The notes under the pieces were generated by a model. It saw only the letters and a list, made by a program, of their open reading frames with translations. It ran no database searches and had not been told where the DNA came from. Source: Palsa-892 sp035555855 (GTDB lineage: Bacteria; Pseudomonadota; Alphaproteobacteria; Rhizobiales; Xanthobacteraceae). From it: DNA of 43,803 nt. A program made the position numbers and the translations under genes. Location of the stretch: the NCBI GenBank assembly GCA_035555855.1, contig DATMGD010000017.1, positions 1 through 43,803 on the forward strand, in the 5' to 3' direction. This document shows, in pieces, positions 1 through 7,104 of this stretch. Every line of letters starts with the position of its first letter. Position 1 is the stretch's first letter.

Positions 1-58
1 GTGGCCTCGGGCTTGCAAAGACCGATCCCAGGCAAGTGCCGAGCGAGGAAATTGGCTC

Positions 59-268
59 ATGACGATACAGGCGATGCTTCAAAGCGGGACAGCCCGCCTT
101 TCGGGCCCGTGGTTGCGTGCGCCATTTCGGCAGCGGCGCGCCATCGCCTACGCATCGCGTCCTCGGCGCGGCGGTTCGCGCTGGGCGCTAATCGTGCTTC
201 TCCTGATCGTTGCCGATATCGCTCTTGCCGGGGCTGTCTGGTCCATTGTCCAGTACTTCGCCTTCTAG
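59..268 (+). CDS. Small hypothetical protein with one C-terminal membrane segment
   Basis: A 69-residue reading frame preceded by a good ribosome binding site (GAGGA at 45-49, 9 nt before the ATG). The N-terminal half is Arg-rich and the last 29 residues form one hydrophobic segment, giving a predicted single-pass protein with a basic cytoplasmic part. I do not recognise a family. The last 81 bp lie antisense to the 3' end of the membrane-protein gene on the minus strand. A hydrophobic stretch opposite an acidic tail can arise as a codon shadow, because Asp codons read as Ile/Val on the other strand. The RBS argues that the gene is real; the overlap argues against it. Confidence 0.38.
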   Translation: MTIQAMLQSGTARLSGPWLRAPFRQRRAIAYASRPRRGGSRWALIVLLLIVADIALAGAVWSIVQYFAF

Positions 269-514
269 GAGCGTTCTGAGTTTCGCGCGCGAGCGGATGA
301 GCATTCCGGCGAGATAAGCGATCTGACTAAAGAGCAGCGAGCCGATCAGCGGAAGTGCGCCATCTTTGAATCCGAAGCCGTTGCGTTGAAGAACGATCGC
401 GACCGAGAAAGCGACGGCGAGCGAAACGAGTTCGAGCGCGAACCGTTTAACCCATATGCCGATGACGAATCCGAATACCGCGCTCGCCGCCACCAGCAAC
501 AATTCCAGACCCAT
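188..514 (-). CDS. Small integral membrane protein, unknown function
   Basis: The product is 108 residues from an ATG at 514, with GGAG 6 nt upstream; a GTG one codon earlier is possible. The first two thirds hold about three hydrophobic segments: a first helix from residue 2, a second around ELVSLAVAFSVAIVL, and a third around LIGSLLFSQIAYLAG. A hydrophilic acidic tail ends in NDQEKHD. I recognise no named family; it looks like one of the many short conserved membrane proteins of Rhizobiales. The gene is transcribed away from the DUF488 operon, so the 515-774 region probably carries its promoter. The 3' end overlaps the small plus-strand ORF. Confidence 0.6.
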   Translation of the reverse strand: MGLELLLVAASAVFGFVIGIWVKRFALELVSLAVAFSVAIVLQRNGFGFKDGALPLIGSLLFSQIAYLAGMLIRSRAKLRTLLEGEVLDNGPDSPGKSDIGNDQEKHD

Positions 515-774
515 CACCCGCTCCCGCCACGGCTTTCAACCCGTGCCGGTATGTTGCGGATTGGCTCCGAATGACAGGACAACTGCGCGCGCTCGCACAG
601 CGATCGGGCAATATCCTTAATCGTTCCAAAGCAGTTCAATAGCCGTGTAATTTTTATCGGCTTGTTGCTCGCACGTATTCCGTCGCGAAAATACCGGTGA
701 AGCTGCGCTTCGAGGCGCCGTTAGTCGCCGCGGGCGTCTTATTTGAAAACCTGCGGGCAGGGTTTTCCCGTAGT

Positions 775-803
775 TTGGCAATACGAGGAATAAGATATAT
801 AAA
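775..803 (+). promoter_or_regulatory. Sigma-70-type promoter of the DUF488-globin operon
   Basis: A -35 hexamer TTGGCA (775-780), a 17-bp spacer and a -10 hexamer TATAAA (798-803) form a near-consensus housekeeping promoter. The predicted start is near 810, which gives a leader of only about 20 nt. The -10 lies inside the 23-bp inverted repeat at 792-814, so a protein bound there would block RNA polymerase. Confidence 0.6.
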
Positions 804-814
804 GAATACCTCTT
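792..814. promoter_or_regulatory. Imperfect 23-bp inverted repeat, NsrR/Rrf2-like operator candidate
   Basis: The two 11-bp half sites are AAGATATATAA and, read on the other strand, AAGAGGTATTC, around one central base; 7 of 11 positions match. The 11-1-11 geometry and the AAGAnnTAT outer half resemble the published NsrR consensus (AAGATGYATTT half sites) for nitric-oxide-responsive repression. The dyad covers the -10, and a globin is encoded downstream. The assignment to NsrR is inference; another Rrf2-family protein such as RirA could bind it, and no regulator gene is nearby. Confidence 0.42.
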
Positions 815-829
815 TAAGATCGGGACACG

Positions 830-1180
830 ATGCCGGCCAAGCTTGCGATCAAGCGCGTTTACGAGAAGCCCGCCAAAACCGACGGGTTACGCATTCTTGT
901 CGATCGGCTGTGGCCGCGCGGCCTCAGCAAGCAAAAGGCCGCGATCGATCTATGGCTGAAGGACATCGCGCCGAGCACCGAACTGCGCAAATGGTTCGGT
1001 CACGACCCCGAACGCTGGACGGAATTTCGCCGCCGTTACCGTGCCGAACTCAAGGCCAATAAGGACGCGGTGAAGGCGTTGCGGGCGGAGCTGAAAGTGC
1101 CGCGCGTAACGCTGCTCTACGGCGCGCACGACGAAGAGCACAATCAGGCGAGGGTGCTTGTCGAATATCTGAAGCGATGA
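830..1180 (+). CDS. DUF488 family protein
   Basis: A 116-residue DUF488 protein. The family signature ILVDRLWPRG is near residue 22, and the Trp/Arg-rich segment KWFGHDPERWTEFRRRY follows near residue 63. Its length is typical of the short, single-domain members. No biochemical function is firmly established for this family. Here it is the first gene of a two-gene unit with a truncated haemoglobin (gap about 19 nt), under a promoter carrying an NsrR-like dyad, so a role in reactive-nitrogen or redox stress is plausible but inferred. The ATG at 830 has only a weak RBS (GGGA, 5 nt before it). Confidence 0.88.
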   Translation: MPAKLAIKRVYEKPAKTDGLRILVDRLWPRGLSKQKAAIDLWLKDIAPSTELRKWFGHDPERWTEFRRRYRAELKANKDAVKALRAELKVPRVTLLYGAHDEEHNQARVLVEYLKR

Positions 1181-1199
1181 ATTGGATGGAATGGAATCG

Positions 1200-1667
1200 A
1201 TGAGCTACACCCAACTGACCTCCGAGCGCCGCGCCGCGATGACGAAAGAGATTCAGGCGGAAACCGGCATTGACGAAGCGCTGATTCATCAGCTGGTGCA
1301 CTCCTTCTATGCGCGTGTGCGCAAGGATCCGGTGATCGGCCCGATCTTCAACAATCATGTCGCCGACTGGGACAAGCATCTCGCGCAGATGTGCAGCTTC
1401 TGGTCGTCGGTCGCGCTGATGACCGGCACCTATCACGGCCAGCCGATGCAGAAGCATCAGCCGCTGCCGGCCGACGGCCGCCATTTCGATCGCTGGCTCG
1501 AACTTTTCGAGGATACCGCCAACAAAGTTTGTTCGCCGAAAGCGGCGATGCATTTCATCGAGCGGGCGCGGCGTGTCGCGCAGAGCCTTGAGCTTGGCAT
1601 GGCGTCGTCGCGGGGCGTGATGCTGATGAAGGGCGAGCGGCTGCATCGCCCCGATCTCGACGCCTAA
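1200..1667 (+). CDS. Group III truncated haemoglobin
   Basis: A 155-residue group III truncated haemoglobin (Ctb/trHbP type), a small cytoplasmic haem protein that binds O2 or NO. Aligned by eye to Campylobacter Ctb, the haem-pocket residues are present: Tyr37 (B10, SFYARV), His60 (E7, WDKHL), proximal His86 (F8, QKHQPLP) and Trp99 (G8, DRWLELF). The motifs VRKDPVIGPIFNN and SFWSSVALMTGTYHGQP are typical. Of three in-frame starts (TTG 1182, ATG 1191, ATG 1200) I prefer 1200, with GGA at 1188-1190 and 9-nt spacing; ATG 1191 is nearly as good. It follows DUF488 directly and probably shares its transcript. It may detoxify NO or peroxynitrite; that is family inference. Confidence 0.88.
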   Translation: MSYTQLTSERRAAMTKEIQAETGIDEALIHQLVHSFYARVRKDPVIGPIFNNHVADWDKHLAQMCSFWSSVALMTGTYHGQPMQKHQPLPADGRHFDRWLELFEDTANKVCSPKAAMHFIERARRVAQSLELGMASSRGVMLMKGERLHRPDLDA

Positions 1668-1688
1668 AAATAGTTTTGGAGAATAATT

Positions 1689-2348
1689 TTATGCGGGCTG
1701 TCCGAGCGTCGCGAGCAGGGCGCTGACGCCGCTCCAGGCGATCTGGATGCCGATGCAGACCAGGATGAAGGCCGAGAGCCGCACCAGCACGTTGATGCCC
1801 ACCTTGCCGAGGAATTTCGCGAGCGGCGCCGCGAAGCGGTAGCAGACGTAAATCGACAGCGCGACGGCGGCGAGCCCGAGGATTGCCGCGGCGATCAGCG
1901 CGTATTCCGGCGATTGTCCGGCCGGGCGGTGGCTGCCGATGGTAAGCGCGACCGAGATCGAGCCGGGTCCGACGGTGAGCGGCAGCGTCAGCGGATAAAA
2001 GCTGTCGTTGATCTCGCTTTTCTTGGTTTCCTTGCGGACGGCTTCGCGTTCGGGCGCCACCGTGCCTTCGTTCAGGAGCTTCCAGCCCATCGCCGTGACC
2101 AGCAGCCCGCCCGCGACGCGCACGACCGGAATCGTGATGCCGAAGAATTCGAGGATTTCCGACCCCAGCAATAGCGAGCCGAGCAGCAACCAGAAGCCGT
2201 TGAATGCAACGCCGCGCGCCAGCCGGTTGCGTTCGGATTCAGAGCTGCCGGATGTGAGGCTGAGGAAAATCGGCGCGCCGCCAAGCGGGTTCACGACCGG
2301 AAACAATGCCGCAAACACAAGAAGAAACGCGTTGATGATTTCGCTCAT
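1689..2348 (-). CDS. marC: MarC family integral membrane protein (UPF0056)
   Basis: A 219-residue MarC/UPF0056 protein with about six transmembrane helices. The conserved first-helix motif FPVVNPLGGAPIFLSLT and the central PLTVGPGSISVALTIG are both present. Members were once linked to multiple antibiotic resistance, but that role has been withdrawn and the transported substrate, if any, is unknown. The length is that of the family and the start is MSEIINAFLLVF. It converges with the globin gene across a 21-bp gap without an evident terminator. The inner-membrane location is clear from sequence. Confidence 0.92.
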   Translation of the reverse strand: MSEIINAFLLVFAALFPVVNPLGGAPIFLSLTSGSSESERNRLARGVAFNGFWLLLGSLLLGSEILEFFGITIPVVRVAGGLLVTAMGWKLLNEGTVAPEREAVRKETKKSEINDSFYPLTLPLTVGPGSISVALTIGSHRPAGQSPEYALIAAAILGLAAVALSIYVCYRFAAPLAKFLGKVGINVLVRLSAFILVCIGIQIAWSGVSALLATLGQPA

Positions 2349-2599
2349 GAGCGCGCCCGATCGATCCCCGCCGCGAGCTTATGCGGCGGCAGGAGATTCG
2401 GAAATGGCATTTGTGACCGCACGGCAAAATCGCTCAATGGCGCAATACCTTGCCCGCCTTAATGAGGGCTAGATTTGTTTCATCAATTCCATATATCAAT
2501 GAGGCTGCCCCGAACGTGACGGGGGAACGATCCTCCGGCTATCCTCAAGCGGCCGCTCTCAAGATACCGTTGCAAACACTGGCCGGAAACGCCCGCTCC

Positions 2600-3697
2600 A
2601 TGTTCTTTAAATCCCTCGTTCGTTTCCTGCGCGAGAAGGTCAACTGGCATTATGTCGGCATCGCCATCGGCCTCACGCTGGTCGCGATCGCCTGCACTGT
2701 CCTCTACAACATCCTGCACGATCTCGAGCCCGCCAAGGTCTATGGCGCGCTGCGCCGCACGCCGCCGCATGCGCTGATCCTGGCCGGCGTTTTCGTCGCT
2801 GCGGGTTATTTCACGCTGACCTTCTACGATTATTTCGCACTGCAGACGATCGGCAAGAAAAACATACCCTATCGCATCGCTGCGCTTGCCGGTTTCACCA
2901 GCTATTCGATCGGCCATAACGTCGGCTTCACCGCGCTTTCCGGCGGCGCGGTGCGCTATCGCATCTATTCGCTCTACGGCCTGACGGTGATCGATATCGC
3001 CAAGATCTGCGTCATCGCGGGTCTTACCTTCTGGCTCGGCAATATCGCGGTGCTCGGCGTCGGCATGGTGATCGAGCCTGAAGCCGCAACGGCGATCGAC
3101 CAGTTGCCGCCCGCCATCAACCGCATCATCGGCATCACCGCGCTGACCGGCCTCGTTCTTTATGTGCTGTGGGTCGGCATCAAGCCGCGCACCGTCGGCA
3201 TCGATCAGGGCAAGCTCAACGTCACGCTGCCGAGCTGCCGCCTGACGCTCGTGCAGATCGCTATCGGCGTCGTCGATCTTATGTGCTGCGCCGCTGCGAT
3301 GTATGTTCTGATGCCGGCATCGGAACACATCGATTTCGTATCGCTGTCGGTGATCTTCGTCTGCGCGACGCTGCTCGGCTTTGCGAGTTCCTCGCCCGGC
3401 GGCCTCGGCGTCTTCGACGCCGCGATGCTCGTGGCGCTGCTGCATTATCACCGCCACGCCCACACGCCCTTCGCGAAGGAAAGCGTGCTCGGCGCGCTGC
3501 TTTTGTTCCGTCTCTATTATTACATCGTGCCGTTCGCGATTTCGCTGACCATCCTCGGCATCCGCGAATTCATTCTGGATCTCAAGCCGGTCGCCGAAAA
3601 AATCGCCGACGCCGAAATCTTCCATCACGAGCCGGCCCCGAAGCCGCGCAAGCGCCGCGCCAAGCTCGCGCGCAAGAAGACCCGCACGATCAGCTAG
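2600..3697 (+). CDS. YbhN/MprF-like membrane protein (lysylphosphatidylglycerol synthase TM region, UPF0104)
   Basis: A 365-residue polytopic inner-membrane protein of the LPG-synthase transmembrane/UPF0104 (YbhN) family. It has about eight hydrophobic segments, the conserved glycine-rich stretch SIGHNVGFTALSGGAVRYR near residue 100, and FASSSPGGLGVFDAAML near residue 265. The cytosolic tail is very basic (KPRKRRAKLARKKTR). It lacks the C-terminal aminoacyl transferase domain of MprF, so lipid lysinylation is not expected; relatives are thought to handle lipids at the membrane. The frame is open from 2450, but I start at ATG 2600 because homologous proteins begin MFFKSLVRFLREK; the RBS there is weak, so a longer form starting between 2450 and 2600 cannot be excluded. 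Confidence 0.82.
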   Translation: MFFKSLVRFLREKVNWHYVGIAIGLTLVAIACTVLYNILHDLEPAKVYGALRRTPPHALILAGVFVAAGYFTLTFYDYFALQTIGKKNIPYRIAALAGFTSYSIGHNVGFTALSGGAVRYRIYSLYGLTVIDIAKICVIAGLTFWLGNIAVLGVGMVIEPEAATAIDQLPPAINRIIGITALTGLVLYVLWVGIKPRTVGIDQGKLNVTLPSCRLTLVQIAIGVVDLMCCAAAMYVLMPASEHIDFVSLSVIFVCATLLGFASSSPGGLGVFDAAMLVALLHYHRHAHTPFAKESVLGALLLFRLYYYIVPFAISLTILGIREFILDLKPVAEKIADAEIFHHEPAPKPRKRRAKLARKKTRTIS

Positions 3698-3715
3698 AAC
3701 TGCGTTGGGTAAAAC

Positions 3716-4384
3716 CTATTTGCCGAGCCCGAGCGCGCCGGCCGCGATGCTTTCGCCGACACCCTTCGGCATCTTCATCACCTTCACATCCTTCGGCATC
3801 ACGAATAGCGACGGGTCCTGCTTGACCCGCTTCAGTTGCGTGATTTCGGTGACGGTCTTGAGCTTGCCGTCGATCGTCGCCTGGGTGCGCAGCGGAATGT
3901 GATCCTGCGAGAGGCAAACAATCACCGGCCCGTCGGTATATTTATTGTCGTGGCCCGCCTTGGCAGAGTCCATTTGCCACAACTGGCACGGCTCGCCGGC
4001 CACGGTGTCCTCGCCGACGCGCTTGCCGTTGCCGTAGACCTGGCCGTAGCTCGCATCGCCGATGCCGACTTCGACGGCCATGTTGGACATGCCGGGGATC
4101 GCGCCGATCATGAACATCTTGCGCGTCTTGAGATCCATGATGCCGGTGATGGTGATGCCGACATCCATCTCGACCCGCGCCTTGTCGCCCGAATGATGCA
4201 TGATCATCGTCGCGCCGCCGAGCGTCGTCGCCGTCGCCTCGAAATCGGTGGTCGGCAGCGGGACCGGCTCGGCCGCCGCGCGGCCGAGGCTCAGGATGCC
4301 GCTAACGGCAATGACGGCGCAGGAAAAGCTCAGGCGGGAAGAGAAAGCGCTGGAACTGCAAAGCGTGCGCAAAAACCGCATCAT
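3716..4384 (-). CDS. Exported protein of unknown function (DUF4412-like)
   Basis: A 222-residue protein with a signal peptide: basic start MMRFLRTLC, hydrophobic core SCAVIAVSGILSLG, then AAA before EP near residue 38. The mature part is beta-rich with a pattern resembling DUF4412 (GGATMIMHHSGDKARVEMDV, then DLKTRKMFMIG), and ends in KDVKVMKMPKGVGES. The likely location is the periplasm or outer membrane. I start at ATG 4384 (GGAG 4 nt upstream) or the adjacent ATG 4381 (7 nt spacing); the longer frame to 4498 would bury the signal peptide. It is divergent from phoR. The function is unknown and the DUF4412 link is a tentative reading. Confidence 0.68.
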   Translation of the reverse strand: MMRFLRTLCSSSAFSSRLSFSCAVIAVSGILSLGRAAAEPVPLPTTDFEATATTLGGATMIMHHSGDKARVEMDVGITITGIMDLKTRKMFMIGAIPGMSNMAVEVGIGDASYGQVYGNGKRVGEDTVAGEPCQLWQMDSAKAGHDNKYTDGPVIVCLSQDHIPLRTQATIDGKLKTVTEITQLKRVKQDPSLFVMPKDVKVMKMPKGVGESIAAGALGLGK

Positions 4385-4554
4385 GATGCTCCGGTCGCAA
4401 CCCCCCGATCGCAACTCCTGTTGTCCTCGTCTCATGCTTCGCACCGGCTGGCAAGCCGGTAATCCGGCAAGGAGCGCGAACGGCTTGTGGTCATTCATCG
4501 GTCTTTCACAGGCTTGATTGGCGAGTGACGCGCCGCCGCGCTAGGAGGGAGGGA

Positions 4555-5820
4555 ATGAGCACCGGGCCCGACCACAGCGTTCCCGAAAGCACCCCGTTGC
4601 CGCCGCCGCGCAGCGGCCGCTGGTGGCTCGCGCTCGCGCTGCTCGCCGTGATCGTCACGGCGGCGATCGGCTGGATACATCCTGTCGTCGCACTGCCGGC
4701 GATCGCGATCCTCGCGACTCTGCTTGCGGTCGGTTATCGCTTGCGCACCGTCGCCGGCAGCGCCGCGCGCACGCCGAGCCTCTCGAGCGAAACGGGGAAT
4801 GCCGGTACGCCGCTCGCGGCGATCGTCGAAGCGTTGCCCGAACCCGCTTTGCTCGTCGATGACGGCCGCCGCCTGATCGCCGGCAATGTCGCCGCCGCCG
4901 GCCTGTTCGGCCGGCTGCGCGTCAACGAAGCGATTTCGCTCACGACCCGCAACCCGCGCATCATCGAGGCGCTCGCTAAAGCCGCCGCCGGCGACGCCCA
5001 GAACTTCGAGATCGAGGAGCGTCTGCCGGTCGAACGCTCGCTCGATGTGCATGTGACGCCGGTCGTGTTCGGTCATGAACGGCCGAAGCTCTTTCTCCTG
5101 GCCTTCCGTGACCGCACGCAGGAGCGCCGCGTCGAGCGCATGCGCGCCGATTTCGTCGCGAACGCCAGTCACGAATTGCGAACGCCGCTCGCGTCGCTTT
5201 CGGGCTTCATCGAAACGCTGCAAGGCCCGGCCAAGGACGACCCGGCCGCGCGCGAAAAATTCCTCGGCATCATGAACGATCAGGCCAAGCGCATGGCCCG
5301 GTTGATCGACGATCTGATGTCGCTCTCGCGCATCGAGCTCAGCCTGCACTTGCAGCCGCAACTGGTGATCGACCTTGCCGGGGTCGTCGATACGGCGCGC
5401 GACCTTCTGTCGCCGCTTGCCAAGGAGCAGGGCATTGCCATCGACATCAGGCGCGAGGGGCAATCGCTGGAGGTGCGCGGCGACCGCGACGAACTGCTGC
5501 GCGTCGTCGAGAACCTCATCGAGAACGCGCTCAAATACGGTGCGTCCGGCAAGCGCGTCGAAGTCACGTTGCGCGCCGAGGCGGGCGAGGCGCTGATCGG
5601 CGTGCGCGATTTTGGTCCCGGCATCGCACCCGAACACCTCCCGCGGCTCACCGAGCGCTTCTATCGTGTCGATACCGAGCGCAGCCGCCAGCAGGGCGGC
5701 ACGGGCCTTGGGCTTGCGCTCGTGAAACATATTCTCGCCCGGCATCGGGGTCGTTTGACGATCGAAAGCAAACCCGGCGAAGGCGCTTTGTTCACAGCGC
5801 GGATTCCGCTGAGCGCCTGA
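4555..5820 (+). CDS. phoR: Phosphate regulon sensor histidine kinase PhoR
   Basis: A 421-residue membrane histidine kinase. A Pro-rich cytoplasmic start is followed by two close transmembrane helices (residues about 22-62) with almost no periplasmic loop, a PAS-like domain (about 90-190), the HisKA H-box ASHELRTPLAS with phospho-acceptor His206, and an HATPase domain with N box ENLIENALKYG, G1 box VRDFGPGIAPEH and G2 box GGTGLGLALVKHI. The lack of a periplasmic sensor fits PhoR, which takes its signal from PstSCAB/PhoU. The start is decided by AGGAGG at 4543-4548, 6 nt before ATG 4555. It opens the phoR-pstSCAB-phoU-phoB cluster and is PhoB's cognate kinase by context. Confidence 0.95.
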   Translation: MSTGPDHSVPESTPLPPPRSGRWWLALALLAVIVTAAIGWIHPVVALPAIAILATLLAVGYRLRTVAGSAARTPSLSSETGNAGTPLAAIVEALPEPALLVDDGRRLIAGNVAAAGLFGRLRVNEAISLTTRNPRIIEALAKAAAGDAQNFEIEERLPVERSLDVHVTPVVFGHERPKLFLLAFRDRTQERRVERMRADFVANASHELRTPLASLSGFIETLQGPAKDDPAAREKFLGIMNDQAKRMARLIDDLMSLSRIELSLHLQPQLVIDLAGVVDTARDLLSPLAKEQGIAIDIRREGQSLEVRGDRDELLRVVENLIENALKYGASGKRVEVTLRAEAGEALIGVRDFGPGIAPEHLPRLTERFYRVDTERSRQQGGTGLGLALVKHILARHRGRLTIESKPGEGALFTARIPLSA

Positions 5821-5846
5821 AAAGCAAGCGATAACAGTCGCTTAAA

Positions 5847-5875
5847 TTGTCATCCGGCTGTCACTCAGTCTTCAT
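5847..5875 (+). promoter_or_regulatory. Pho box upstream of pstS
   Basis: PhoB sites are 7-bp direct repeats (CTGTCAT) spaced 11 bp apart. Here TTGTCAT (5847-5853, 6 of 7) and CTGTCAC (5858-5864, 6 of 7) have exactly that spacing, and a degenerate third repeat TCTTCAT (5869-5875, 4 of 7) follows in phase. The site lies 70-97 bp before the pstS start, replacing a -35 element. The overlapping TAGAAC (5875-5880) is a possible -10. This supports phosphate-starvation induction of pstSCAB-phoU-phoB separately from phoR. Confidence 0.82.
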
Positions 5876-5943
5876 AGAACCGTTGTCCGTGGGGCCTAGG
5901 TCACGGACGCATGAACACACAGAACCAACCTAGGACAGCGAAA

Positions 5944-6999
5944 ATGAAGCTTTCGAGCTTGCTCTTCTCAGCAGCTTTTGTGATCGCGGGCGTGATGCTC
6001 GCGGGTGAGACGCGCGCAGCCGACATCTCCGGTGCCGGCGCGACCTTCCCCTATCCGATCTACGCGAAGTGGGCGGATGTTTATAAGAAAGAGACCAACG
6101 TCGGTCTTAACTATCAGTCGATCGGTTCGGGCGGCGGCATCAAGCAGATCCAGGCCCGCACCGTGACGTTCGGCGCTTCGGACATGCCGCTCAAGGCCGA
6201 GCAGCTCCAGAAGGACGGCCTGATCCAGTTCCCGACGGTGATGGGCGGTATCGTGCCGGTCGTCAATATCGACGGCATTGCCTCGAACGACATTACCCTT
6301 GATGGCCAGACGCTCGCCAAGATCTTCCTCGGCGAGATCAAGCAGTGGAACGACCCGGCCATCCAGAAGCTCAATCCGAGCGCGAAGCTCCCCTCGCAGG
6401 CGATTGCCATCGTGCACCGCTCCGACGGATCGGGCACCACCTTCATCTTCACCAACTATCTCTCGAAGGTGAGCGGCGACTGGAAATCGAAGGTCGGTAA
6501 CAACACGTCGGTCGAATGGCCGGGCGGCATCGGTGCCAAGGGCAACGAAGGCGTCGCCAACAACGTGATGCAGACCAAGGGTTCGATCGGCTACGTCGAG
6601 ACGGCCTACGCGAAGCAGAACAAGCTGACGACCGTCAAGCTGATCAACAAGGAAGGCAAGTCCGTCGCCGCGACGGGTGAAGCCATCCAGGCCGCCGCCG
6701 CCGCCGCCGACTGGGCGAACGCGCCGGGCTTCTACATGATCCTGACCGACGAGCCGGGCGCGGGTGCGTGGCCGATCGCGGGTGCGACCTTCATCCTGCT
6801 GCCGAAGCAGCCGAAGGATGCCGCCGCTGCCGGTGAAGCCCTCAAGTTCTTCGCCTGGGCCTACAAGAACGGCGACAAGGCCGCTTCCGACCTCGACTAC
6901 GTCCCGATGCCTTCGAACATCAAGAAGCTGATCGAGACGACCTGGGTCAAGGAAGTCAAAGACGAAGCCGGCAAGCCGATCTTCGCCGGCACGATGTGA
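5944..6999 (+). CDS. pstS: Phosphate ABC transporter periplasmic binding protein PstS
   Basis: A 351-residue PstS. A signal peptide (MKLSSLLFSAAFVIAGVMLA, cleavage about residue 25 after TRA) precedes the mature start ADISGAGATFPYPIY, the conserved PstS N-terminus. Phosphate-contacting motifs are GSGGGIKQI, the GASDMPL segment, and HRSDGSGTTFIFTNYL. I use ATG 5944, with AGGA 8 nt upstream, rather than the in-frame ATG 5911, which lacks an RBS and would put polar residues ahead of the signal peptide. PstS captures inorganic phosphate in the periplasm and delivers it to PstCA. It is separated from pstC by 105 bp containing a stable hairpin. Confidence 0.96.
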   Translation: MKLSSLLFSAAFVIAGVMLAGETRAADISGAGATFPYPIYAKWADVYKKETNVGLNYQSIGSGGGIKQIQARTVTFGASDMPLKAEQLQKDGLIQFPTVMGGIVPVVNIDGIASNDITLDGQTLAKIFLGEIKQWNDPAIQKLNPSAKLPSQAIAIVHRSDGSGTTFIFTNYLSKVSGDWKSKVGNNTSVEWPGGIGAKGNEGVANNVMQTKGSIGYVETAYAKQNKLTTVKLINKEGKSVAATGEAIQAAAAAADWANAPGFYMILTDEPGAGAWPIAGATFILLPKQPKDAAAAGEALKFFAWAYKNGDKAASDLDYVPMPSNIKKLIETTWVKEVKDEAGKPIFAGTM

Positions 7000-7037
7000 G
7001 ACTGACGCGTACGGTTGCGTAGCGTTCGTACAAAAAA

Positions 7038-7067
7038 GGGGAGATCGGCTCTGCCGCCGGTCTCCCC
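7038..7067. terminator. Hairpin between pstS and pstC
   Basis: An 11-bp stem (GGGGAGATCGG at 7038-7048, CCGGTCTCCCC at 7057-7067, one G-U pair) closes an 8-nt loop. On the plus strand it is followed by ATTACG, not a U-run, so it is more likely a 3' stabiliser or partial attenuator that keeps PstS in excess of PstCAB. On the minus strand the same stem is followed directly by TTTTTT (7032-7037), the form of an intrinsic terminator for antisense transcripts. Confidence 0.6.
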
Positions 7068-7104
7068 ATTACGACAAAAGGCAGCAGGTTTGAGGTGAAG
7101 TACC

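Larger units (their letters stand above)
515..829. other. Intergenic region between membrane-protein gene and DUF488-globin operon
   Basis: No credible gene: the frame at 697-1062 is a shadow of the DUF488 gene and has no RBS. The region should hold the minus-strand promoter for the membrane protein, but I could not pick convincing hexamers. It holds a small hairpin at 746-766 (arms AAAACC and GGTTTT) and, at its right end, the plus-strand promoter and dyad listed separately. Confidence 0.6.

Noticed and set aside
746..766. Terminator-like hairpin AAAACC...GGTTTT upstream of DUF488
   Set aside because: The stem is short with one bulge, the T residues are inside the stem, and no gene upstream on the plus strand needs it.
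2483..3628. Long minus-strand frame opposite the YbhN-like gene (381 residues)
   Set aside because: Asp/Arg/His/Ala-rich composition with no RBS or motif; it is the antisense shadow of a GC-rich membrane-protein gene.
4495..5745. 416-residue minus-strand frame opposite phoR
   Set aside because: Covers the complete PhoR kinase, has no recognisable domain and shows shadow composition.
5911..5943. Upstream ATG for pstS adding 11 residues
   Set aside because: Lacks an RBS and would place polar residues before the signal peptide; ATG 5944 has AGGA at good spacing.
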